A stretch of 32,090 bases of DNA from positions 1-32,090 of the forward strand of contig NZ_SSNW01000065.1 of assembly GCF_004801315.1 (NCBI RefSeq), in the 5' to 3' direction. Position 1 is the first letter of the stretch; each line of letters begins with the position of its first letter. Below are positions 1 to 7,579 of the stretch, one piece after another. The translations under genes and the position numbers were made by a program. The stretch is from Deinococcus sp. Arct2-2 (GTDB lineage: Bacteria > Deinococcota > Deinococci > Deinococcales > Deinococcaceae). Below the pieces are notes generated by a model. The model did no database searches. It was not told where the DNA came from and saw only the letters and a list, made by a program, of their open reading frames with translations.

Positions 1-1
1 G

Positions 2-664
2 GCTGGCCCTGACCGCAGCACCACCCGCGAGCAGTGGGAAGAGACCGCGCACCAAAGCCGTCTGAGCGAGTATGCGTACGATCCCAAAGCCAGAACAGAC
101 GCCGAGTTGCAAGCCGACCTGTTGCCCGCACTCCGCACGGGTGAGACGGCTGAGGCGGCACAAGCGCGAATAACGGCGGCGACGTCAGAGCGGCAGGCCC
201 GCCGAATAGACACGGGTTTAGGCACCGAGCCTTGGCGTCCGAACCTCCTAGAAAACGATGCGACTTTTCCCAGAGCGCACACGCTGGATCGCCACGGTGC
301 AGCGTTGCCCATGAGCGATATGCAAGACCGCGTAATGGGCGTCGGGCGCTGGGCTGGGCAGCCTCCTGCCTCGTTCGCCTACAAATGGGTAGACGATCAT
401 TTGGCCAACAGAGTGATTCAGCAGCATATTGAGCAACACTGGGAAGAAATCAGACTGGCGCTGAAAGAGAAAGAACTATACAAAGCCTCTTGGGATGAGG
501 GAGAGTTGGTTGGGAGAGGGTATTACAACAAGAACGTCGCGTTACCCAACACGCCGAGGACGCCGGTCATAGGCGAGACGAGTTGGGTACAACTGACGAT
601 TTTGCTTGATACTAGTGGCCAATCCTACATCCTGACGGCCTTCCCGAAAGGCTCATTCCAGTAA
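2..664 (+). CDS. Polymorphic toxin C-terminus with RNase A-like (CdiA-CT type) tip, 5' partial
   Basis: The reading frame is open from base 2, so this is the 3' end of a longer gene. The last ~130 residues look like the bacterial RNase A-like toxin domain at CdiA-type tips. There is an HTLDRHG motif near bases 278-298 (the family has HTxxKH). A helical stretch follows around ASFAYKWVDDHLANR. The end is ILTAFPKGSF, where family members carry ILT-x-Y-P. Family knowledge: the domain degrades RNA in competitor cells after delivery by the long N-terminal carrier, and the neighbouring gene protects the producer. Oddity: the aromatic residue two after the conserved Thr is Phe instead of the expected Tyr. 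The carrier and secretion route lie outside the window. TTG at 107 is in frame but has no convincing ribosome site and is probably not a start. Confidence 0.72.
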   Translation, partial: AGPDRSTTREQWEETAHQSRLSEYAYDPKARTDAELQADLLPALRTGETAEAAQARITAATSERQARRIDTGLGTEPWRPNLLENDATFPRAHTLDRHGAALPMSDMQDRVMGVGRWAGQPPASFAYKWVDDHLANRVIQQHIEQHWEEIRLALKEKELYKASWDEGELVGRGYYNKNVALPNTPRTPVIGETSWVQLTILLDTSGQSYILTAFPKGSFQ

Positions 665-665
665 G

Positions 666-1001
666 ATGACTTTCTTTGAGGTGACTATGGATTACTCGGA
701 ATTGAGGCAACATCTCGCTTTTTTTACAGACGCCGTGGGATTCGATGAAGTCAAAGGGCTTTACAAAGACCGCATAGACTTCGGTTCGACGCATTTGGTG
801 CTTAAAGACCTAAACTATTTGGATCAATTCATTGCCTCTAATCCCGATAAAGTCCTTCTCCGCGAATTTATCGCCTACGAGATGAACTTGGATTTTTCAG
901 ACCCTACTGGCGAAGCGGACTTCCAATGGCTGATCGGCGCACGTGACACCATCAGGGCGGCTCTGGCTGAAGCGGGACATCGAGTCACTGCTTCCCCTTA
1001 A
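666..1001 (+). CDS. Probable cognate immunity protein of the RNase A-like toxin
   Basis: This small acidic protein of 104-111 residues follows the toxin tip after a single base, the position expected of a cognate immunity gene. Two starts are possible: ATG at 666, or ATG at 687. The latter has a TGAGGTG ribosome site at 678-684 and gives a protein beginning MDYSELRQHLAFF; I favour 687. It contains no membrane segment or signal peptide, so it would act in the cytoplasm by binding the toxin. Base composition is AT-richer than the downstream housekeeping genes, which fits exchange by horizontal transfer. I do not recognise a named family, and the function is inferred from position only. Confidence 0.6.
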   Translation: MTFFEVTMDYSELRQHLAFFTDAVGFDEVKGLYKDRIDFGSTHLVLKDLNYLDQFIASNPDKVLLREFIAYEMNLDFSDPTGEADFQWLIGARDTIRAALAEAGHRVTASP

Positions 1002-1163
1002 AAAAGCGGTGCAGAAGTTCGTCCTTCGGAGCCACCGTATGACTTTCTGTTCGGACATGGCCCTTTCACTAGGCGAGCGGGGAAATTCACTGGACAGCCG
1101 CACAGCAATCTGCACCTCCTCTCTTCACAAACCAGCCCCTTTCGGCAGACAAGGAAACACACC

Positions 1164-1430
1164 ATGAATCCAACGGAACAGATCAGAGCCTTGGCCGATT
1201 CGGTAGACGGACGTGGGCAGGCGCTGGGCAGCGGTTCGGCGCGGGAACTCGTAGACGACTGGCTCGACAACGGCGAACCGGAGCTGGCCCTCGAACACTT
1301 GGCCGACGCAATCGTCGAAGACGACGTGTTGATCTCACCCGAAGACTTCGATTTGTTTGAAGCCATCGCGCTGGAACTGGGCAACTCGGAGCGGGTCATC
1401 AGCGCCTATTTGCAAAGTCTGGTGGACTGA
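1164..1430 (+). CDS. MafI-family-like immunity protein
   Basis: An 88-residue acidic protein. The central block ELVDDWLDNGEPELALEHL, followed by ...VLISPEDFDLFEAIALELG, resembles MafI-type immunity proteins, in which a helix with (D/N)xGEPxLALExL precedes a PEDF-like segment. AAGGAA at 1151-1156 is a well-spaced ribosome site for ATG 1164. No intact toxin gene precedes it. The 162 bp upstream are open in the same frame back to the stop of the previous gene and could be the remnant of a lost toxin tip. It is probably an orphan immunity gene protecting against toxins of sibling strains. Family assignment is by eye. Confidence 0.55.
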   Translation: MNPTEQIRALADSVDGRGQALGSGSARELVDDWLDNGEPELALEHLADAIVEDDVLISPEDFDLFEAIALELGNSERVISAYLQSLVD

Positions 1431-1466
1431 GATGGGTCAGGAACGCGGCTGGGAAGGGGCTTGTCT

Positions 1467-1745
1467 ATGAATGACGAACTGACCAGAAAGGGCTTTTTGT
1501 GGGTGGAGTCGGCGGCGGGCGAACGGGTGCAGGTCACCGACCGGTTCCGGGTGGAATACCAAGACGGAGATCATTTGTATGTCGTAGAAACCGAGCCGTC
1601 GCTGGACGACAAGCCCATTTATGCCCGTACCCTGACGCGGGAAGGCGAGGGGCCGCCCCTGTCGGAGGCCGAGCGCGAACAAGTGCTGCACCGCATTCTG
1701 ACCTTGCTGGAGTTTTCGCAAGACCCTTACGTGCTGGTGCGCTGA
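1467..1745 (+). CDS. Small protein resembling Imm74-type immunity proteins
   Basis: A protein of 92 residues from ATG 1467; the ribosome site GGAAGGGG is at 1452-1459. A TTG six bases earlier is a less likely start. The arrangement is a beta-rich N-terminal half (FRVEYQDGDHLYVVETE), then a short strand PIYARTL, then a conserved-looking end PPLSEAEREQVLHRILTLLEF. This resembles immunity protein 74, whose members typically read (E/D)PISEExRxxIxxxIxxAL near the C-terminus. It lies 36 bp after the MafI-like gene and is probably co-transcribed with it. With no adjacent toxin tip, it would be another orphan immunity gene. An unrelated small protein remains possible. Confidence 0.45.
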   Translation: MNDELTRKGFLWVESAAGERVQVTDRFRVEYQDGDHLYVVETEPSLDDKPIYARTLTREGEGPPLSEAEREQVLHRILTLLEFSQDPYVLVR

Positions 1746-1768
1746 ACTTAAAGGGGCGAGTTGCTTAT

Positions 1769-1883
1769 TGGTACTCCGTTGACTCTTGAGCAAAAAGATG
1801 TCCAGCACGCGAGCACAGCCCCCATCTGAATGGCCGAGAACCCTGTGCAGGGCACTTCCTTCCCAGAAGTCAACGGAGTACCA
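1769..1883. mobile_element. MITE-like element A (115 bp) with 16-bp terminal inverted repeats and TTAT duplication
   Basis: The ends are perfect 16-bp inverted repeats, TGGTACTCCGTTGACT at 1769-1784 and its complement at 1868-1883. The tetranucleotide TTAT flanks both sides (1765-1768 and 1884-1887), as expected of a 4-bp target duplication. There is no open frame of note inside, so it would need a transposase supplied in trans. A second element with almost the same ends lies 124 bp downstream. The family of the parent transposon is not known to me. Duplications of 4 bp with a central TA occur for IS701-like and some IS5-group elements. Confidence 0.55.
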
Positions 1884-2007
1884 TTATTGATCTCTGCCAA
1901 AGTTGGCGACGCTTTTTGCTCTTCAATCGTTGAAGTAGAACCAAAATTCCGCACTGGGACGATGCCCCTGCACTCATAGCGTCGCAGACTTATGCAGAGA
2001 TCAATAG
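1884..2007. repeat. Inter-element spacer bounded by a 14-bp inverted repeat
   Basis: The left end TTATTGATCTCTGC (1884-1897) and the right end GCAGAGATCAATAG (1994-2007) are inverted copies with one mismatch. With the adjoining element ends they form an imperfect ~30-bp inverted repeat (1868-1897 with 1994-2023). A further pair, GAGCAAAAAG at 1788-1797 and CTTTTTGCTC at 1912-1921, crosses the boundary of element A. The segment contains no credible gene. Confidence 0.5.
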
Positions 2008-2131
2008 TGGTAGTCCGTTGAGTTGTCTTGGGGATCCCAGAAACACGTTGTTTTTCGCGGCGTGGGTTGGTCGACCTCAGCGATGGACACGGCCTCTGTC
2101 TCCTTCATCAGGCTCAGTCAACGGACTACCA
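2008..2131. mobile_element. MITE-like element B (124 bp) with terminal inverted repeats and ATAG duplication
   Basis: The left end TGGTAGTCCGTTGAGT (2008-2023) and the right end, complement of TGGTAGTCCGTTGACT (2116-2131), match at 15 of 16 positions. Both are within two changes of the ends of element A. ATAG flanks both sides (2004-2007 and 2132-2135). The interior shows no similarity to element A by eye and no gene, so only the ends are shared, as in non-autonomous elements mobilised by one transposase. Confidence 0.55.
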
Positions 2132-2135
2132 ATAG

Positions 2136-2694
2136 GTTCAGACTTCGCAGCGGCAACTGAGGCGACCCCTCTCTAGGAGATACAGCCGGGACACGCAAGC
2201 CGTTGACCTTAAAGCGGCCTCCTCTCCTTGCGCGGCAGGCGTTCACCCATGCCCGTTTCTCCGCTCTTGGCAGTAGTCTGCGGCATAGTCTGCCGCGTCT
2301 GAGTTCGCCTCAACTGCGAAGTTTTATGAGCCGGAGGGACAACCGCGCCGAGACCGAATCGAACGTAAGAGAATTAAAAGAAAGCAGCCTCTATGTTCAT
2401 TTTCAGAACGCCCCACTAAGCTGCAACCGCTCTTTTACCCGCTTCTCTCGCTGCTCATTTTCCTAGTGTCTCAGCAGTGGCCTAAGCTGCTGGGTTTAAA
2501 CTCCGACGCTTCACTGCTGTTCAAGTTCACGCCTGTTGCTCCACGCTTGCTCAACTCTCACGCTATACAACTGAGTCTTAAAGAGAATTACGGCCCAGTT
2601 CAGAGTGCAGCAGTCCCAAAACCACCTTCTTTTTCCTCCTTCTTTGTGGCTGCATTCGGGGCCATGCGGGCCAAATCCCCGAAAGGCACTTCCC
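2136..2694. other. Gene-free stretch upstream of the channel gene
   Basis: I see no convincing gene in these ~560 bp; the short open frames lack ribosome sites and family motifs. A small hairpin, GCGGCA-TAGTC-TGCCGC, lies at 2280-2296. A TATACA at 2564-2569 could be a -10 box, but no well-spaced -35 box was found. The region is lower in GC than the genes downstream and adjoins the MITE-like elements. It may be an eroded integration site plus the 5' regulatory region of the channel gene. Confidence 0.4.
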
Positions 2695-4599
2695 ATGAGA
2701 AAAGCAACCTTTGCCGAGCAACTCCGCTACCGCTTCGACAACTCCATGTCACGGGGGCCAGCGGCCATGATCGGCTGGCTGTTCCTGCTGTCTGCCGTGC
2801 TGATTCTCGCCGTCAGCCTTTTTGTGCAGGCGACCCATCAAGTGCCCGCCGGAGCCGACGAAAAACCCCTCGGCTTGGGCGGCCTGCTGTGGTGGAACCT
2901 GATGCGCGCGCTCGATTCGGGGGCGGTGGGCGGCGACAGCGGGACGCCACTGTTTCTAGGCACCATGTTCGTCATGACGCTCGGCGGCATTTTCGTGGTC
3001 AGTTTGCTGATCGGGGTTGTCACCAGCGGCATTGAGGCCCGGCTGGAAGAACTCCGCAAGGGCCGCTCGTTTGTGGCCGAGGAAGGCCACACCCTGATCC
3101 TCGGCTGGTCGCCCCACGTCTTTACCATCCTGTCCGAACTGATCTTGGCCAACGCCAACCAACGCCGCCCCTGCATCGTCATTTTGGCCGATAAGGACAA
3201 GGTAGAAATGGACGACGAACTGCGGGCGCGGCTCGGGTCTACGGGCCGTACCCGCATCGTGTGCCGCACCGGAAGCCCGATTGATCTGGCCGATTTGGAG
3301 ATTGCCAATCCCCATGCGGCCCGCTCCATCATCGTGCTGGCTCCGGAAGACGACAACGCCGATTCCAGCGTCATCAAGGCGATTTTGGCCATCACCAACA
3401 ACCCCAACCGGCGGCCTGAGCCTTACCATATCGTGGCCGAAATCCGCGATTCGCAGAACATCGAAGCGGCGCGTCTGGTGGGCCGCGAGGAAGCCAGTTT
3501 GGTGCTGGTAGACGACCTGATTTCGCGGATCATGGTGCAAACCTGTCGGCAGTCCGGTTTGTCGGTGGTCTACACCGAGTTGCTCGATTTTGGCGGCGAC
3601 GAAATCTATTTTGCAGAGTTGCCCGCCCTCGTCGGCATGCAGTTCGGTGACGCGCTGGCCGCCTTCGAACAGTCGAGCCTGATGGGGCTGCGCCTGCCGG
3701 ATGGCCGCGTCCTGATGAATCCGCCGATGGACACGCCCATCGGGGCAGGCACTCAGGTCATTGCGATTTCTGCCGATGACGACACCGTGCGGGCCGCGCC
3801 TCTGGTGCCCGACGTGAATGAAGCGGCCATCCGGCAGGCCACCGCCAGACCCCTAGCGCCCGAACATACCCTGGTGCTGGGCTGGAATGACCGCCTCCGG
3901 ACGGTCATCAGTGAACTTGACCAGTACGTCGCGCCGGGGTCCAGCCTGACCGTCGTGACGACCCTGCCGGACGCCGCAGAAGTCCTTGGTGAACTCGGTT
4001 CCGGCCTCAGCCATCAGACGCTGACATTCTCTGCGGGCGACGCCACCGACCGCCGGGTACTCGAAGCTCTGCAACCAGGCCGCTTCGACCACATCATCAC
4101 CTTGTCGTCGTCTGACGCCCCCGATATCCAGCAGGCCGATGGGCGCACGCTCGTCACGCTGCTGCACCTGCGTGATATGGCGAGCCGCTCCGGGCAAGAT
4201 TTTTCCATCGTTTCGGAAATGCTGGACGTGCGAAACCGCGAACTGGCCCAAGTCACGCAGGCCGACGATTTCATCGTGTCCGACCGACTGGTGAGCCTGC
4301 TGATGTCCCAAATTTCCGAAAATGCAGGGCTGAAAGCCGTCTTCGACGATCTGTTCCGGGCAGACGGGTCTGAAATCTACTTGAAGCCTGCGGGCGACTA
4401 CGTGGCTCTAGACCAACCGCTGAACTTTTATACCGTGCTGGAAGCGGCGCGGCGGCGCAATGAAGTCGCCATCGGCTACCGCCTGAAAAGCGAAGCGGAG
4501 CATCCCAAGCTGTCATACGGCGTGCATCTGAATCCACCCAAGCCGGGGCTGATTCAGTTTTCGGAGCATGACCGGATCATCGTCTTGTCGGAAAGTTAG
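2695..4599 (+). CDS. CASTOR/POLLUX-type ion channel with two RCK-like domains
   Basis: Start ATG 2695 is preferred (634 aa) because GAAAGG at 2681-2686 is well spaced and the conserved protein begins there; a GTG at 2605 is in frame but unlikely. Domains: membrane helix ~24-45, pore-loop-like segment ALDSGAVGGDSG at ~72-83, second helix ~86-111, then two Rossmann-like regulatory halves starting with LILGWSP (~134) and LVLGWND (~394). The order TM-pore-TM-RCK-RCK and the text are typical of bacterial relatives of plant CASTOR/POLLUX channels, which pass cations across the cytoplasmic membrane under ligand control. The DSG motif in the pore resembles the plant filter. Ion selectivity cannot be read from the sequence. 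It stands alone, with 188 bp before the next gene. Confidence 0.8.
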   Translation: MRKATFAEQLRYRFDNSMSRGPAAMIGWLFLLSAVLILAVSLFVQATHQVPAGADEKPLGLGGLLWWNLMRALDSGAVGGDSGTPLFLGTMFVMTLGGIFVVSLLIGVVTSGIEARLEELRKGRSFVAEEGHTLILGWSPHVFTILSELILANANQRRPCIVILADKDKVEMDDELRARLGSTGRTRIVCRTGSPIDLADLEIANPHAARSIIVLAPEDDNADSSVIKAILAITNNPNRRPEPYHIVAEIRDSQNIEAARLVGREEASLVLVDDLISRIMVQTCRQSGLSVVYTELLDFGGDEIYFAELPALVGMQFGDALAAFEQSSLMGLRLPDGRVLMNPPMDTPIGAGTQVIAISADDDTVRAAPLVPDVNEAAIRQATARPLAPEHTLVLGWNDRLRTVISELDQYVAPGSSLTVVTTLPDAAEVLGELGSGLSHQTLTFSAGDATDRRVLEALQPGRFDHIITLSSSDAPDIQQADGRTLVTLLHLRDMASRSGQDFSIVSEMLDVRNRELAQVTQADDFIVSDRLVSLLMSQISENAGLKAVFDDLFRADGSEIYLKPAGDYVALDQPLNFYTVLEAARRRNEVAIGYRLKSEAEHPKLSYGVHLNPPKPGLIQFSEHDRIIVLSES

Positions 4600-4773
4600 G
4601 CGGAGGCGTTGCCCTAGCCGGGATCGGCCCTGTCCCGTCTCGTCTGGCACCGCCCCTGATGCTGCTGAGGTTTTCGCAGAATCCTGATGCGCTCAGCCAA
4701 CCTGTCTTTATCTGGTGCAGAGCCAATGCATAGGGCCAACGGGCATGGCCTGAATGTCCTGCCTTACAGCGCC

Positions 4774-4779
4774 TAGACT
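4774..4779 (+). promoter_or_regulatory. Candidate -10 box for a leaderless transcript
   Basis: TAGACT lies 8 bases before ATG 4788, so transcription would begin at or next to the start codon. No Shine-Dalgarno sequence precedes this ATG. Leaderless mRNAs with a TANNNT box just upstream are common in Deinococcus. The -35 region (around 4751, TGAATG) is weak. Confidence 0.45.
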
Positions 4780-4787
4780 GCGCTCCT

Positions 4788-6746
4788 ATGCCCGACTGGT
4801 CGTATCGCCCGCTGCTGAGGCCGCTGCTGTTCCGGCTGGCTCCCCGGCAGGCGCGGGGGCTGACGCTGAAGGTGGTGGGCCGTTTGGGCCGACATCCGGC
4901 GGGCGGGCGCTTGCTGGATACGGTGGGGCGGCTGCGGCCTCATGCGTCGTTGGAACGCCAGATGTGGGGGCTGACTTTCCGCGCTCCGGTGGGGCTGGGC
5001 GCGGGGCTGGATGTCGACGGTCACGCCGTAGCGGGACTGGCGACGTTCGGGCTGGGCTTTACAGAAATCGGCCCCCTGACGCTGGCCCCCATTCTGGCCG
5101 ATGACGCCACTGGGCCTGCCCTCACCCGGCGACCCGCCGACGAAGTGTTGGTGTCGCCCGACCTGCCCATCAACGCAGGCGTTCAGGCAGCGGCCTCGGC
5201 CCTGAAAGACGCCCGCAAACCCGGTATTCCGCTGCTGGCCCGGCTGGCCCACGCGCCGCACGCTTCCGCCGCTGAGCGGTTCAGCGAGTGGACGGCCCTG
5301 ATGCAGACCCTGGCCCCGTTGGTCGATGCCTTCACGCTGGATTTGTCAGCGCAGGATCTATCGGCACAGGCAGCGGGCGACCTGTCTGCCGATACGCTGC
5401 GGCTCTTGGTAGAAACCGCTGCGCCCCGCCGACTGGCGTTGGCGATTCCGGCGGATTTGGAGGAGGACACGTTGATTCGCGTGGCCCAGCGGGTGCAGGC
5501 CGCAGAGGCGGGCGGCGTGCTGCTTAAGGACACCTTGCTCCGTGATAGGCGGTGGGAAGCAGGGCCAGAGGTACTCGCCCCAACCCTGCGGAGCCTGCTG
5601 GTGCTGCGGCGCATCCTCGGCCCAGACGCGGTGCTGATTGCGGGTGGGGCACACGCGCCGGGAGACGTCCACGCGCTCCTCGACCGTGGCGCGTCGTTGG
5701 TTCATCTGAGGGCGGGCTTGGTGTTTCAGGGGCCGGGGCTGGCGCAGCGGGCACACGAAACGCTGGCGTTGAGCGCCCCGCCTGCACCCGCGCCCCTCGG
5801 CTGGCCGTGGATGGCGATGCTGGGCTTGGGCCTCGCGTTCGGGGGCGGGCTGGCCGCTTGGGTGGGACTGATCTTTGTCATCTTGCCTTACGACGAGGCG
5901 TTCGTAGGCCTCAGCCGGGCCGGGCTGGAGCAGATCAACCATCACCTCCTGGCCTTCTTAACCCATGACCGCCTGACGTTGGCAGGCACGATGCTGTCGC
6001 TGGGCGTGCTGTATCTGGGCCTCGCCCTCTTTCCGCTGCGGCGCGGCATGGCGTGGGCGTGGGACGCGCTGGTCTGGTCGGCCACGCTGGGCTTCCTCAG
6101 CTTCGGGCTCTTTTTGGGCTACGGCTACTTTGACCCGCTGCACGGCGCGGTGGCCGCCCTGCTGCTGCCGATGTACCTGCTGGGCTTGCGGGGCCGCCCC
6201 CGGCAGGAAGGCGTAGGCGAGGTGCATGACCTGACCAACGACCGCACGTGGCGCGTGGGCATGGCGGGCCAACTGCTGTGGGTGGCCACCGGCGTGGGGT
6301 TGGTGCTGGCGGGCCTCACGATTTCGCTGGTGGGCATTACCACCGTGTTCGTGCCGCAAGACCTGAGCTTTATGCACACCACCGCCGACGCCCTGCACGC
6401 GGCCAATCCGCGCCTGGTGGCCCTGATCGCCCATGACCGTGCAGGCTTTGGCGGGGCGCTGGCCGCCAACGGCATCGGCGTACTGCTGAGCGTGCTGTGG
6501 GGCTACCGCCGGGGTGCACGCTGGCTGTGGTGGACGCTGTTGGCATCGGGCGTACCCGGGTTTACGGCGGCGCTGTGTGTGCACCAGCACGTCGGCTACC
6601 TCGACTTTTGGCATCTCGCCCCGGCGGTGCTGGGCTTGGCCCTGTTCGTGGGGGCATTGGCCCTGTCTGCGGGCTTTTTGCACAGCGGACACCGGGAAGG
6701 GCCACAGGCAACCAGCGCAAAAGCGGGGGGGTGGAAGCGGGCCTAA
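4788..6746 (+). CDS. Degenerate dihydroorotate dehydrogenase-like barrel fused to a duplicated membrane domain
   Basis: 652 residues. The first ~335 follow the class 2 DHODH layout: an N-terminal helical hairpin, GLGAGLDVDG (71-78, family GLAAGLDKNG), FGLGFTEIGPLT (87-98) and IAGGAHAPGDVHALLDRGA (284-302). The FMN-contacting Lys is Val76. The NRxGFNNxG loop is replaced by PINAGV. The SxPNTPGLR segment with the catalytic Ser reads LDLSAQDLSAQ. Catalysis is therefore doubtful; it may be a flavin- or ligand-binding pseudoenzyme. Residues ~341-635 form about eight membrane helices in two similar halves. Each has an HDR motif (393-395, 549-551) and an RRG...W.W segment. No ribosome site is seen; the start fits leaderless expression. 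Role unknown: it could be a membrane-anchored redox or sensor protein. Confidence 0.65.
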   Translation: MPDWSYRPLLRPLLFRLAPRQARGLTLKVVGRLGRHPAGGRLLDTVGRLRPHASLERQMWGLTFRAPVGLGAGLDVDGHAVAGLATFGLGFTEIGPLTLAPILADDATGPALTRRPADEVLVSPDLPINAGVQAAASALKDARKPGIPLLARLAHAPHASAAERFSEWTALMQTLAPLVDAFTLDLSAQDLSAQAAGDLSADTLRLLVETAAPRRLALAIPADLEEDTLIRVAQRVQAAEAGGVLLKDTLLRDRRWEAGPEVLAPTLRSLLVLRRILGPDAVLIAGGAHAPGDVHALLDRGASLVHLRAGLVFQGPGLAQRAHETLALSAPPAPAPLGWPWMAMLGLGLAFGGGLAAWVGLIFVILPYDEAFVGLSRAGLEQINHHLLAFLTHDRLTLAGTMLSLGVLYLGLALFPLRRGMAWAWDALVWSATLGFLSFGLFLGYGYFDPLHGAVAALLLPMYLLGLRGRPRQEGVGEVHDLTNDRTWRVGMAGQLLWVATGVGLVLAGLTISLVGITTVFVPQDLSFMHTTADALHAANPRLVALIAHDRAGFGGALAANGIGVLLSVLWGYRRGARWLWWTLLASGVPGFTAALCVHQHVGYLDFWHLAPAVLGLALFVGALALSAGFLHSGHREGPQATSAKAGGWKRA

Positions 6747-6854
6747 ACGGGAGTGCCGCCAGAAAAGAGCGAGAAGGAGAGTTGGTTTCTTCGCCCTGAT
6801 TGAAACCACAAAGGATGAAGCTTGAACCGTAGTCCAGACCCCACCGCTGCTGCC

Positions 6855-7193
6855 CTATCCTTGGCCGAGGAAGCGGGCGGCGGCTCCCTCGCCGTAAGCG
6901 AGCGGCACCGTTGCCCCGTGCGGCAGCAGACTGAGGGCTTCTCCCGTCAGCGCCATGCAGCGGTCTTGATCTCCGGCAGTCGGCCCCGCCGCACCCGGAA
7001 GGCGGTAGAGGTACAGCAGGCCCTGATAAACGGCCATCCCCACGCTGTCCCCCGGTGGCGGCTGCAAATTCAGCACGACGTCTTTTGTCCGGAGAGCGGC
7101 GCCGGGTGCCGAGCGGGCACGGTCTAAGTCCCACTGGGCAAAATCCAGTTGGGCAATACAGAACTGCGGTGTGTGTACTTCCACTGCCCTCAT
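6855..7193 (-). CDS. Hypothetical protein (112 aa)
   Basis: The start ATG at 7193 is chosen because AGGAGA sits five bases upstream on the minus strand. The protein contains GMAVYQGLLYLYRLPG in the middle and an Ala/Gly-rich end, with no membrane segment, signal peptide or metal-binding cluster. I do not recognise a family. The ATGA at its start overlaps the TGA of a preceding frame that looks coding, so it was probably the second gene of a translationally coupled pair. It converges with the DHODH-like gene, with 108 bp between their stops. Confidence 0.55.
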   Translation of the reverse strand: MRAVEVHTPQFCIAQLDFAQWDLDRARSAPGAALRTKDVVLNLQPPPGDSVGMAVYQGLLYLYRLPGAAGPTAGDQDRCMALTGEALSLLPHGATVPLAYGEGAAARFLGQG

Positions 7194-7478
7194 GGCTTCT
7201 CCTGATCCTGACCCAGTTCCGCAACAACGAGTTCCGCACCATCGAACAGGGTCAGTGTGTATGGACTGCGGGCAGCTTGACCCTTCAGGCGTTAACAGCT
7301 CGTAAAAGGCGTGCGCGTTGTTGGGGTGTAAGCGCCCCGCCCGCAGCTGTGTGAAGCAGGAATGAAGGTGCAAAGCAGCCGGAAACCGGACAGCACACTC
7401 CAGCTCAGGGCCGGCAGGTTGAGACGGGTGGGATGACGCCTCAGGCCTGACCGCGCCCACCGACTTCGGCTCCGGCAA
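7190..7478 (-). pseudogene. Apparent frameshifted gene upstream of the 112-aa protein
   Basis: On the minus strand one frame reads ...LHPNNAHAFYELLTPEG and then becomes implausible. A second frame continues QAARSPYTLTLFDGAELVVAE and stops with TGA at 7192-7190, overlapping the next ATG. The join is at about 7275-7280, and removing one T there restores a single protein. The combined product matches nothing I know. Either a real single-base frameshift or a sequencing error would explain it. The 5' end is uncertain (TTG at 7478 is one option). Confidence 0.3.
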
Positions 7479-7579
7479 CTGCCCCAGCGAGAGGCTGATA
7501 GGCTAGAAGCCCTTCCCCCTCAACAGGCCGCGCGTGGACTGCGCTGTTTTCTCTCAAGCTTTCCCCAAAGGACGCCCCT

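Noticed and set aside
1769..2131. Integron-type attC sites
   Set aside because: No integrase and no attC core sites; the 4-bp flanking duplications favour transposition.
2605..2694. An N-terminal extension of the channel gene from GTG 2605
   Set aside because: No ribosome site and the extra 30 residues are unlike a channel N-terminus; ATG 2695 has GAAAGG upstream.
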